A stretch of 64,000 bases of DNA, from contig JAPTHN010000044.1 in the NCBI GenBank assembly GCA_026936325.1, forward strand, positions 1,240,001 through 1,304,000, in the 5' to 3' direction. The DNA is from Platynereis dumerilii (Eukaryota > Annelida > Polychaeta > Phyllodocida > Nereididae). Below the pieces are notes generated by a model. That model ran no database searches. It was not told the DNA's origin and worked only from the letters and a program-made list of their open reading frames with translations. Shown one piece after another: positions 13,847 to 25,800 of this stretch. Each line of letters opens with the position of its first letter. Within the stretch, counting starts at the first letter, position 1. The position numbers and the translations under genes were made by a program.

Positions 13847-16800
13847 AAGAAGATATTAGGCCTTCGGCCTCTGTGAATATCACCGGTCAGGTCCGTAAAA
13901 CCTGATATTGACCTCAACCGAAGTCCATAAAATTTTGTATAATGTCAGATTCAAAGAATCTTATCCTTATCTCATTAAAATATTAAATTGAATCATTTTA
14001 AGCATCTGAAAGCATGTGAATAACTCCATGGACAACATATTTATGTTGGGGAGTTATATAACAGACCCATACATCATTACTATTGTTCCTTTTTTACTTT
14101 CAGGTGATTGCATGTGTGAGTGATAAGGGCTCTGCCAATCAAAGGTTCTACAGGATGCATGAGGACTTTGAAACGGTAAACCCGTATTCACCATCGCAAC
14201 GACCAATATTCTTCATATCAGATCCCCCACACTTGTTAAAATCCCTACGTAACATTTTGGAAAATTCTCGTCCCAATGGTTCCAGATGTTTGTGGGTAAG
14301 TTTGCTATGTATGTGTACACAGCAGATTCGACTCAGTTTGACCATGCCAATTGGATGAGCTGCAACTTTTCTTGTTTGTTTTTTAAAAACAGAACAAAGC
14401 TTCACTAACGCTTAACTGAATTATTATCATGTATGTTTGGCCAAAATTCAAAAAAATCATTTATGAGTGTAACAAATTGCCACATTACTTCTTTGATATT
14501 ACATATCTGAGTCAACCCACCAAAGTGATCTTACAATGATTTGATTTACTTTCTCAAAGATAACTTATACTGGGAAGATCCCACTCCGTGATTGGAGTCT
14601 TTGGGTACTTTTTTGAACTTTCAATCTATCATTAAGCACGGTGTATACACTCATGATTGACCAAAGTGACATTTCTTCTTTTTTAGAGGAACGGTCAACA
14701 CTTGTGGTGGTCCCACATCCGCAGAGTTCACGATGAAAATGGGGAACTATACAAGACGAAGCTCAGAAATGCCCATGTCAACCTAACCCCAACGTCACGA
14801 ATGAATGTGCGTCTGGCTGCACAGGTACCTCTACACTTCTTTCACTGTTAAAAGAAATGAATAACTATTTCTCAATTGTGACTTTGCTATGCTGGCCTGT
14901 TGATTTTTTTTTAATATGTTGTGCTGCATTACCAGTCTTAGGAAAATTACATGTATCATTAACAAATTGATGTAAAGTTGACTGCTAATTAATTTTCATT
15001 GTTGCACAGGTAGCTTCAGGAATACTCTTTTTTGCAATCAAACAGTTAAAATAAACTTGCAATGAGCCTGCTTTATAGATATACATATATGCCAAAAGAA
15101 GTTAAGTTCTGTATCACAAGTTAAATTGCAGAAATGCAGTGTATATATGTTAATAAATATGACTTTTATATGAAACTGTGTATATATGTGTTTGTGATAA
15201 AAAAAATGTTTTGTAGGTTTTGAGCAACAGGGTAGCTCTCGTGCTTGAAAGCTACGGGCCAGAGTGTAGCGAAACTGCCGAATTTGTGCGCATGTGCAAC
15301 CGCATGTTCGATTGTCTGAACGGTCAATTCGTTCGTCAGGAGATTACCACCAGAAATAAAGATCTTGCCCCGTACAAATGTACGGAAGATGAAAGATTCA
15401 AGGTGAGATTAGGCCTATATTTCACCATACCTAGTAAAGATCAGGTGACAAACCATGTATTTCAAATCATTTAGTTCATCAACGTGAACCATATTTTAAA
15501 AAAATCCATATCTTACTTTGTGAACAACAGACAGTGAAGTGCATGATGACATTGCCTTATTTTGTTGTAAAAGAGAGGCTCTGATTGGTCAGTGTAAAAA
15601 AAACAATTTTGTTCCTTAATTGTTTTTTACATGAATTACCAATACAGAAGTCTTAGTTTTTGTCTGTGGACTCCATGCGAAAAACATAATGCATTGTAAA
15701 TCGCTAATTTCCTTGACAGGAACTTTATTTTTTATTGTGGATAAAAAAAGCAAATGAGAGTGTGGATTACACTAACGAGACTCATTCATGTCAGGTCTGC
15801 TGCAAAATAAACATTTAAAATTGGGACTCGTATACTATTGTATTCTTCCGCGACCGTACCACACTCTCTCTCATTGAGTTTTATTATAGAACCACACTAG
15901 GAGACTTTATGTGAACGACGCCTTTGAAATGGTTAGCCCTATTTATGCTGACAATATCTTTTTGCAGTTTCTTGAAGAGTTTCTCCAGTACCTTGACGGC
16001 TGGAAGAACCAAACACTGATGAGGGAGGGATTCTCCAAACAAGAAAGAGGACGCATGTTCCTCTCAACTCAAACGCATGAAGGCGTCCGCTCAACTGGTA
16101 TCTGTCATTGAATTGTTATTCCTCTAATATACATAAATATCAAAACAGTCATGTCCAAATTGTCCAAGTCTGTAAATAATCAATCTGTGTCATTGTTACA
16201 ATTAGTTTAATTGTTAATTACAGTGAAAGGCTTCATTGGTGCAACTAAATTCCTGCTGACTCAGGGGGTAACACCTGTTCTGAGCTCTGTGTTCTCGCAA
16301 GACCCTCTCGAGGCACATTTTGGAAGGCACAGGGGCCTGGGAGCACGATCTCGAAATCTGTCTCTCAAAGAGTTCAGGTATGTATATTACAAGATAAGGC
16401 CATTTAAGCAAAAGTAGCAGTTTAAATCTTGATGATTTTCAGCTGATCTGTTTTCTTGGAAAACGAAGATCTTTTGTCGTCACTCCATCGTCAGCGTCCT
16501 GGTTAAGGTTTATGTGTCCATTGCGAGCTTATAATTTCACTTACAGTTATGAAATTTGGTAAAGAATTATCCCTTGTTTGGGTGATGAACAGGAACTCTT
16601 GGAGAAATCAAAAATGGTTGTCAAAGTGGCCTCCGCAAAGTAACTGCCATTCTTAAAATTCCACTGTAATCTTGATATTTCAACTTACAGTTATTTGGTA
16701 CAGGTATTCACCTGTGGCTGAGGATAAATAACTGAATATAAAACTGATGATAAAGATTTGGTGGTATTTCGAGCGCATGATGATCCCTAACAGCATCCTA

Positions 16801-19800
16801 AAGCAGATATCAGCATTTAATCACACCAATAAAAATATTTCAGCAACCAGGAAAGGAAGCTCCATCTTCAACGGTCCCTGGCATTCTGTTTTCAACCAAG
16901 AGGAAACGTGCGCACAATGGAACCAAAAAAAGTGGAGGTAGACGATGAGCCATTGCCGAAAGTCCAAAGACGATAAATACAGAACCTCAAAACAGGCTAC
17001 GACAAATGGGAGAATCACAAATAAGTACTGTTGAGGGATATCATATTTGTAAGCGCTTATCACTCATAGTTAGTGGTCAAAAAAATAGTTACTGTCAGTA
17101 AAAATATACTAGAAATAAATGAGCTCCTCTAGTTAGGCCTATGCCTATTATCACATGCATGTATTGAAAAGTAGAGTCAACAAACCAATGTCACTGTTAA
17201 CTTCAATTAATTTAATAAGTGTATACAAACATTACAGTGTATTTAAAGATGTATCTGAATTCACAATTTTTCTTACAGTGTATTTAAAGTTGTATCTGAA
17301 TTCACAATTTTTCTTACAGTGTATTTAAAGATGTATCTGAATTCACAATTTTTCTTACAGTGTATTTAAAGATGTATCTGAATTCACAATTTTTCTTACA
17401 GTGTATTTAAAGATGTATCTGAATTCACAATTTTTCTTTACAGCAGAATGAATTATACACAATAGAGGTACAATAAATATAAATGGATACAGAAATGGTA
17501 GATGAGTCATACGAGGGGTGTCCCAAAAGTTCTGACCAATTTTTTTGGCAGACCTTTCTATTTAAAGTAGCTGTATGAAATTTTCACAGAATCAATTTCA
17601 GGTATATCACTATCCATTTTGAAAATATGGCACCTGTTCGAACAATTTCAATGACTTTTCTGTTGCCATGGAAACAGAAGGTCAGTGCACCCAGCGCAGC
17701 TCAATTTTTTAGGCCAAATCCAGGTGTCTAGGCTTGTAAACATCCAAGGAATGGATGATCATGAAAAATATTATTTTGAAACCTAACAGTATCTCAAAGC
17801 GTTTCATTTACATTTAAAGTCACTGTGAATCAGTTTAACCCATATGCTGAGGCAATCACCTGGGTCCTCCAAACGGGGCTGTTCTTAAATTGTGGAATTT
17901 CAGTGGATATGGCGACTGCTTCATTTCTCTTTATGACTATTATTTCTTTAATTTTTGAACTGGTATATATATTTTAGTATCATGCAAAGTTACAGAAGGG
18001 CAAATCTGGTAACTAGAGCAGATGAGATTGGGTTTTGAACCTAAGGTTGTTGACCACTGCCTCTTGACAGCAGATTGTTTCAGCCAAACTGTCTGAAGCG
18101 CTGTTAGGCAACTGCTGGGAAAAGCCTTTGGTAATTGCCTCAGCTGATCAGGTTGAAATATAAATAAATGTTTATAATCTATTGGAAGATATCTTGAAAG
18201 ACTGCAAGCTTATCATGAAATACATTTTCTCGCAATGATTTGCTTTTTTACTATAAATTCTCTGAATTTTAACACAGCTAGTGTTGAATTTCGTCTGAGA
18301 AATTGAGCTGCGCTGGGTGCACTGACCTCCCGTAACCATGGTGATAGAACAGTAACTTAAACACTTTTTACAGTCTTGATTAAAAATTGGTCAGAACTTT
18401 TGGGACACCCCTCGGAATACTTGGAAGTCGAAGATGGGAGCAGATTTGTTTACGATATTTCAAAATTATATTGTATTTACATTTCATCTTGTTCGGCCTA
18501 ATTGGAAGTCAGAGTGTCTCTAAGAGGTTTTGATTTCTGCTTAATCTTCATTTTTTCAAGAATTGATTTACATTTCTGATTTACTCTGACAGTGTAATAT
18601 AAATTTGAAATATCGTAAACAAATCTGCTCCCATCTTCGACTTCCAAGTATTCCGAGGCACTTTCCAAGGCAAAATTTACAAACGGTTGTCTTTTTAAAT
18701 TTGAAATGGCGCTGGCCCGAAACGTTACTTCCAAAAATGAAATGAACTTAAAAAAACTTTCATTTGGATAACTCAATCCACCTCGATTCACTGATGTAAT
18801 CCACGAACCTGGAATATTGCTTTTTTCGCAAAGGAACAAGTCAACATGAGTAGGATGCTTTACATATAAGCGTTTCAGAATATATCCTGCTATGTATTCG
18901 ACAATTAACTCATCATTGCCACTCAGGGGATCACTTATGCCAGCAACATCCAGTGTTGGTTGATGTTTTCTAATCAACACATTCATTAGTCTTAGGGCCA
19001 CATAGGATCTGCTGTTCCTCCTTGGGAATACTGAGCTCTGATCACACCAGCTTGATAGTTTCACGTGGAAAAGTTGCCAGCATTCAATAGAAGTCTTTCC
19101 TGCCAAACATTGTGCGAGCCAGCTGAAGCTTTGAGATATTTCAGCACCTGCAAGGATAATAAAATGAGTAATTTTCAGACACAGGACTCCCTTGGATTTC
19201 TTTGTTAATGTTCACGAGATGAATGAGGTAAACTAATCTGAAATTGTGACAGTGTTTACTGAACTTCTGACTTTGTCTCTACAGGTACCTAATGACCTCT
19301 TGTTCCATTGCTTTTGCAAATATACTTGTAAGACTACTTTTTTGGTCCCTGGTTTGCCATAAATATAAATAGATTAGATTAAGACATTAATACAAAAGTG
19401 TGAAATATTATTATTGGGATTTTTGCATTTACACATGAACCAGTAAAAAAAACTTGGCAACTTTGTTATTGTGCCTGGCCGTTAATTTTGTGTCGTATTT
19501 TTAATGTCTTGTCTTTCTTGCATATATACTTCACAAACAATTTCATGAAACTTTTATTAAAGGTATATTACTAATCATTAAACATTGTTAAAATTTGGGT
19601 CTTTTTGCTAATTTTTGTAGATGCTATACATACAGGTTTATTATATATATACGTTTTCAATTGAGACTTTTGACTAGTTAGCTACTCATGGATATTTGCT
19701 TTCAAAAGTTCTGGCTCAGTGGTTAGAATGCCAGCTTTTCCAATTGAATCGGGCAGGAAGGTATTATCATTGTTTCAGTTCTGACAGCTGCATGTTTAGA

Positions 19801-22800
19801 AGAAGTTTACCGTCTTGTCTTTGAATCACTTTGGTGTCTCAATGATCCAAGTTTTAGCACAATTGCAAGCGACTAGTGTTGCTGGCCACCAACTCCTCTC
19901 CAGTGTGGACCGCCCAAAATTATTTTTAAAATGGTCTAGCGTTTATTTGTACTGCTACAGACTGGTACAGAGAAAATAGGGATGAAATGAACAATAATTT
20001 ATTTTTAAACTATTATTTTTGGACTTTTTCTTAAGATAATCAGTAAAACGTTTGACATTTATCGGAAATGTGTAGGCCTTGTACCGGTACACTGGACCAC
20101 GCCATTCTTGGGCTCAACCGCCTCGTTTTTGGACCATGCGGGTCTGGACTGGAGGGGGTGTGGTCTGGCCATAACACTACAAGCAACTGATTTATACACT
20201 CACTTGTGACAGACTGCAAGTCACGTTTTACATCTGCATGTACCATTGCGTCACTCAATATTTTCTCCATTTCCTTGGCCACCATGTCTTCAGTTAAGGG
20301 TGGCTGAAAATGAAACGTCAACTTGAATATCTATTGCTATGAACAGGCCTAGTGTCAGCAGTCAAACAACTAAAAAGTATCACAGAAAAAAAAGATAAAG
20401 ATACAGGCCGAAGATAATAGGCGTAAATATTTCTTGACATTTGCAAGTTCACTTTTTGATAGAATCCTATAAAACTAAATGGAAGTGTAATATATTTGTT
20501 GACGGTTGTGTTTTGAACCAAAATATCTATTTAGAACCATCATGGGAGTAGTGAACGTAGACTTGTTTTCCTATATTTTAGTCTAAAAATTCCTATTTTT
20601 CCTATATTTTTTTTTGCCAAGTTTTGGCTGGTAAGTCTGCATTTGAGTTCATCATCACCTGTCATTTAAAAGTAACTACCTACGTGAAGACCTGGACCGA
20701 TCATACCGGATTTGTTTTGTCTGGATAAGAAGAAATCCATTGTACCTTTGTTGGGGTCACTGCTGGTGCGGCGTCCTGTTCACTTTCATCATGCTGAAGG
20801 TTCTGAAATTTACCAGACAAAAGTGAAAGCATACCATTGTAGAATGAAACCTGCATTATAATCAAGCACTGTAAATTCTTATTACCAGAATAATATCATG
20901 TAGATCTGGACGTTACATTACTGACTTTATAATATATAGGTACGCATTAAGGGCAGCAATGCAGATATGCACCCACTGTACTAAAATATTAATATTATTT
21001 CCATGTGTGTACATCCCCACCAAAAAAATTTGGAATTCAGACAAGACTGCAAGAAGGCTAAAAATTTGGGTCGATAGTCAAATGAACATAGTTTAGAATC
21101 AACACTTTCAAAAGATCATGAAACTATCTTCATTCAAAGTGTTAATTGAAATTATAAAAAATAAAACCTGTATTTTTTTTTCACAAATTGTTAGGAGGCA
21201 ACCATTTAATATCAAAAGGGGGGCTTGGAGTTTTCTTAAATAAATAATTTCTTGCTCAGTTTTGTATAAATTCTGTTTGGGCAGTCTTGAAATAAATAAA
21301 TTTCTAATAAGGTATTATAGGACTTCACAAACTTGATGAAATTCAATAACTGTTACTGCTAGCATGAAATAAATCATTTCCCGCCTAGGAAAACACCAAG
21401 CGCCCCCTTCTACCGATATGAATTGGTCGCTCCCTCATTTATTTCTGCGATTTGGTGCTGTGATATCACCTCAAAAGCCTCTAGTTTCATGCACAAAGAA
21501 AAGCACCAGAAATTAAAGTTTTTTTATTTAGCCCGGTGGGGGGGGGGGGGGTGAGTTCAGGATCAATGGTCCTTGGTGAACACTAAACACCATGCATTGA
21601 CATTTAAAAAACACAGTTCATACTTTGCAGTAAACCTGCCATGCCTACTATCATTACTGAGCTGTTTCAATACACAACCCCTGTATACTGACAGGTATAG
21701 CTCGTGATATCATGGGTGCACATGACAGTTTAAATAGCTGTAGTCTTTTGCAGACAGGTGCTGAATCTTGGCATCTGCCTACTTGAAGGGAATACAGGAG
21801 AAAGTAGAACTTTAAATGACAACCTTATTATCAGTTGACATTATTTTATGATAGTAATAGTATCATAACATTCGGCTGCATTGGCTCATGGCCAACAAGC
21901 CAATGTAGAGGCCAGCTGGTTTAGAAAGTAAATTGACACTATAGCCCCCCCCCCCCTCCTTTACGATGGCAGTTAACACCCACAGACGGCTTTGAGCAAG
22001 TTGACAAGGCAGTTAACACAACACTTTTCACTTGTTTTACCATTGCTGACATTTGTAACACGATTTACTTCACTTACTGTCAATACTGAGGCAAGCTCCT
22101 GCTCCATTTTATCATGTTGTTTGTGTTCTGATTTTTAGTTCCAAATAACGCTGTCATACTGGGTGGCGGCGCTGCGGTGACGTCAACATAAAGGTGGGAA
22201 AATGAGGGAGCCAACAGTCCCCTCTAATCGTCCATGATTTTATTTGGGCCTGAGGCCAACACAAATGGGTGACAAGCAATGACAGCAGACAGATTGCATA
22301 GGTCCATCTGCCCTGTTGCTATGACGACCAATTCCAGTGGTCACCTGTGGAGATGTCCTGTGGTGTCATGTGACTATTCATTCCTCTGGGGCTCTCTGGT
22401 CTGTTGGAGTGCCCATTGGATTGTCTATTGGATGGTCTGTTGAGGCCTTGCAGCCATTCTTTGCATTGGGATGTTTGTATTAGTGTTATTATCAAGTGAT
22501 ATCAACCTTGTCAAATGCTTGATAAAAATCTAAATGCTTTTCTTTTCTATTGTGTGGTTGGAATTAACTCCAATCAAAAGAGCTGCTTACTTTGCTGGAC
22601 AAAGTAGCCATTGCTTGCCTTATGCCTGCCACACTGCACAGCTGTTCTGTCCACTGTGTCCAGGTCTTCTTTTAAAAGAACTAATCTCCCATTTCCTTTC
22701 AGTGCATTGAAATCACAATTCACTTGATTACTTGATTATATTTCTTGGCTGTATTTTGCTGTTTGCCAAAAGGGCCACTTTGTGATTATTTCTGATATCA

Positions 22801-25800
22801 TCTTATCTGTATCACTGCAATGCAAACAAATGAATGAGCCTTGAATAAAGTTCTAGCAATGAAGCATCGTCTGTGAGATGCTGAAATTATACACTAAATA
22901 GAATTTCGATGAACACCTGCAATGCCAATGCAAAACAATCCTGTCATTGGCCAAAGTTTAAAATGAATTGAACCTACAAGGACAGATCGACAAACGCAGA
23001 TCAAATATAAATGTGGCCGCAGTGCCAGTTTTATTCCGACTAAAGGACAAGACATACCACTCATACACACATACACACGACAAGACAAATACACATAACA
23101 CTGATGAGCTGAAGCGATGAGAAGCGAAGTTAGGAAGTAACGAGGTTAGAAGGCTACACTGCCCTTGGACCGGCCAGACTGGAAGGTCCTTACTACAAGT
23201 AGAAATAGGAAATGTTAGGAACATACAAATACAATGGATACATATAAAATAATACAAATAAAATTATATAAATAGAAAATATGAGTTACGCTCTTACTGA
23301 TCAGGGTCCTGAGACACTGGGAGCTAAGGAATACAAAAGGATGAGCATGAAGATATATACAATGAGTGAGTGTACAATAACATACAGAGAATTGGCTAAG
23401 AAGCAAGAGGTAGCCCTACCGGCCAATGGGCCTAATAGGGAATTTAGAATAGTGAAATGTTTTTGAAATTTGAAATTTTGAATTTTTTATGAAAACATTT
23501 TTTAAAATTTTGTTTTAACAGAGGAACAAAAGGAAAGGAAAATTAGAAATATAGAAAAAGAGGGAGAGGAGGGTGGGAGTTGAAAAAACGCGACAGGAGG
23601 AGATAGAAGAGGGGAGACTATATAGTGGAAAGCAAGTTTGTGACAGCTTGAGAGGCGCCAGCAAAGAAAGGATAGGAGATAAAAATAGAACTGGAATAAA
23701 AGAGAGAGACAAAGAAGGAGAAGGTGAGAAGAAACGAAGCTGTGAAGAAACAGGAGAGAGGGAGGAAACATGAACTGGGCACGTGCCTATACCAATAGGC
23801 TGCGCGGCAGCAAACCCTAGGAATACGACTGCCCTCAGTTCAACGAACCTTAGCGTGGCTAAGCTTGCATTGAACCTACAAGGACAGATCGACAAACGCA
23901 GATCAAATATAAATGTGGCCGCAGTGCCAGTTTTATTCCGACTAAAGGACAAGACATACCACTCATACACACATACACACGACAAGACAAATACACATAA
24001 CACTGATGAGCTGAAGCGATGAGAAGCGAAGTTAGGAAGTAACGAGGTTAGAAGGCTACACTGCCCTAGGACCGGCCAAAGAAGAATAGTCCAAAAGCAG
24101 TGTAGAGAGAAAGAGTTAAAAACAGTGGAGAAGGTGTGAGAGATGAAATGAGGAGAGGGCCAGGCAGCGTTAAGAAGAAGAAGTGAGGTGCTTAGCAAAC
24201 GCAGAAAATGAATCCGGGTCGGGCCTCATGTAGACAGCATAGGCCCCGGACTTCCAGCGGCCCAACCGCTTAATCTGATCAGACGAGAAGCCAGACCTAG
24301 CAGCCTGAGTGGCTGAGCCTGCCCGGAGAGAATGAGAGGAGAAAGAAGAAGGATCAATACCGAGAGAAGCAATTGAAGACTTCAACCATGAATTATACAA
24401 GAAGTAACAGAGGGGCTGGCCCGAAGCGAGGAGAAAGAGAGGAGAAGATAAAGGCGAAGGGAAGGAGGAGACGAGAGCATACAACAAACATGGAGCGCAA
24501 ACAGGATGCCCAGAGCAGCCCACGGAGACAGAGAACCCATGGGGGGCGGTCTTGGAAGAAGGGGCGGTATAGCGGACAAGTGGAGGGGAATGGGCAGGAA
24601 GGAAGAGCAAGGAAGAGCGACGAGGAAAGGCGCCAAAACGAGGGTCTGGGCACAGCTCGGAAGCGCGCAAACAAGCAAAATACTGGAGAGATAGGGCTGA
24701 AGCAAAAACGAGAGAATCGAGGGAGAAGGGGAGAGAGTTTATGATATCGACTAGGAGAGAGAAGGAGAGTGGGGAAGCTTGGGAGGGGGGGGGGGCTGAG
24801 CCCGAGCCATGGCTCGAGTGGCTAAGACTACTCTGGGAGACCAGATGGAGGGCTCAGGGAAGCCCAAAGAGATGACCCAAGCTCGCAATGATGAGAGGTA
24901 GGACTTGACAGTGCTAGAGGAGAGGCCTTCGGAGTCGAGGAAAGCTATAAAGCGAAGGAGAGAGATCTCAGTAAGAGGCAAGGGAGAAATGGAGTGAGAA
25001 TGAGCAAAGGTGAGAAAACACTTAATACCCGATGAGTAGGAGGAACGGCTCTTAGGGGCCCAGCCAGCCTGGACCAATGCTTGGGCTCGGACGTCGAGAC
25101 CTGAAACGAGAAGAGAACAAGAAATAGGAAGTGGGAAAAATAAAGGATGGGGGGGGGGCTAGAGGGGGATGGAGAAGAAGGTCTGGTCGGGCCAGGTCAT
25201 GGAGGGGGAGGCTGTGGGGTTCCTGGACTTGAAAGAGTCAATCCGAAGCCGGCTTAAATCGTCGGCGTCCAGGTTGTCCGTGGTCGCAATGTAGACTGGG
25301 GCTACTGAAAGGTTGTAGAGCTCAACATAGAAACACCAGTGGCGGACGAACCACATAAGATCTTGGACAGGTGAATAAGACTTATTCAAGATGTAGCAGA
25401 CAGTCGTGTTGTCTATGTGGAAGATGATGGATTTGCCCCGGAGATGGGGACCCCAGGTGGCGATGGCGGACAGGGCGGCGTGAAACTCCCTCCAGTTGAT
25501 GGACTTCTGCTTCATGAAGGAGGAAGAGCCAGCATAGACGAAGGAAAACCACTGGGAGCCACACACCGCACCTGCCCCCAGATCGCTGGCGTCTGAAAAA
25601 ATATGAGTGACGTCAGATGTCCAAGAGGGATTAAAGAAGGAGACACCATTGTGTGATTCGAGACACCTGATCCACCAGAGGAGATCGGCCTTGGCCTCGG
25701 ATCCGAGGCGGACAGAGTGGTGGAGAGCTTCTACAGATTTAGAGGCATGAAAAAGGCGGCCTAAGAAGGCCCTGCCGTGACGAACTACCCTCGAGGCAAA

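Larger units (their letters stand above)
6282..22236 (+). mobile_element. 15,955-bp P-superfamily DNA transposon with two convergent genes
   Basis: The element is bounded by perfect 22-bp inverted repeats beginning CATGGACGATTAGAGG (6282-6303 and 22215-22236) and by the 7-bp direct repeat ATTTTAT. The leading CATG matches the start of the Drosophila P inverted repeat. Gene 1 (6484-16976, plus) and gene 2 (18498-22107, minus) run towards each other from just inside the two ends. Between them are a 41-bp tandem array, a mariner-like insertion and a fold-back. It is several times longer than the 2.9-kb Drosophila P element, mainly because of introns. Perfect ends, a perfect target duplication and two uninterrupted spliced frames indicate a recent insertion, and possibly an active one. 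It sits in an INO80 intron with gene 1 in the same orientation as INO80. Confidence 0.9.

Noticed and set aside
16214-16411. Minus-strand frame opposite a transposase exon
   Set aside because: It is a shadow of P-element exon 14, which has splice sites, phase and family motifs.
18498-19147. Gene 2 last exon as an inverted piece of gene 1
   Set aside because: I considered that an inversion had flipped the last exon of a single transposase gene. Gene 1 has its own in-phase last exon and stop (16844-16976), and gene 2 has its own upstream exons and start, so two genes fit better.
19708-19760. tRNA box A-like GGCTCAGTGGTTAGAATG
   Set aside because: No box B and no cloverleaf pairing follow. It is probably chance or a fully decayed SINE.
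24373-24744. Plus-strand frames across the DIRS-like recombinase region
   Set aside because: These purine-rich frames are the antisense of the tyrosine recombinase region and lack motifs.
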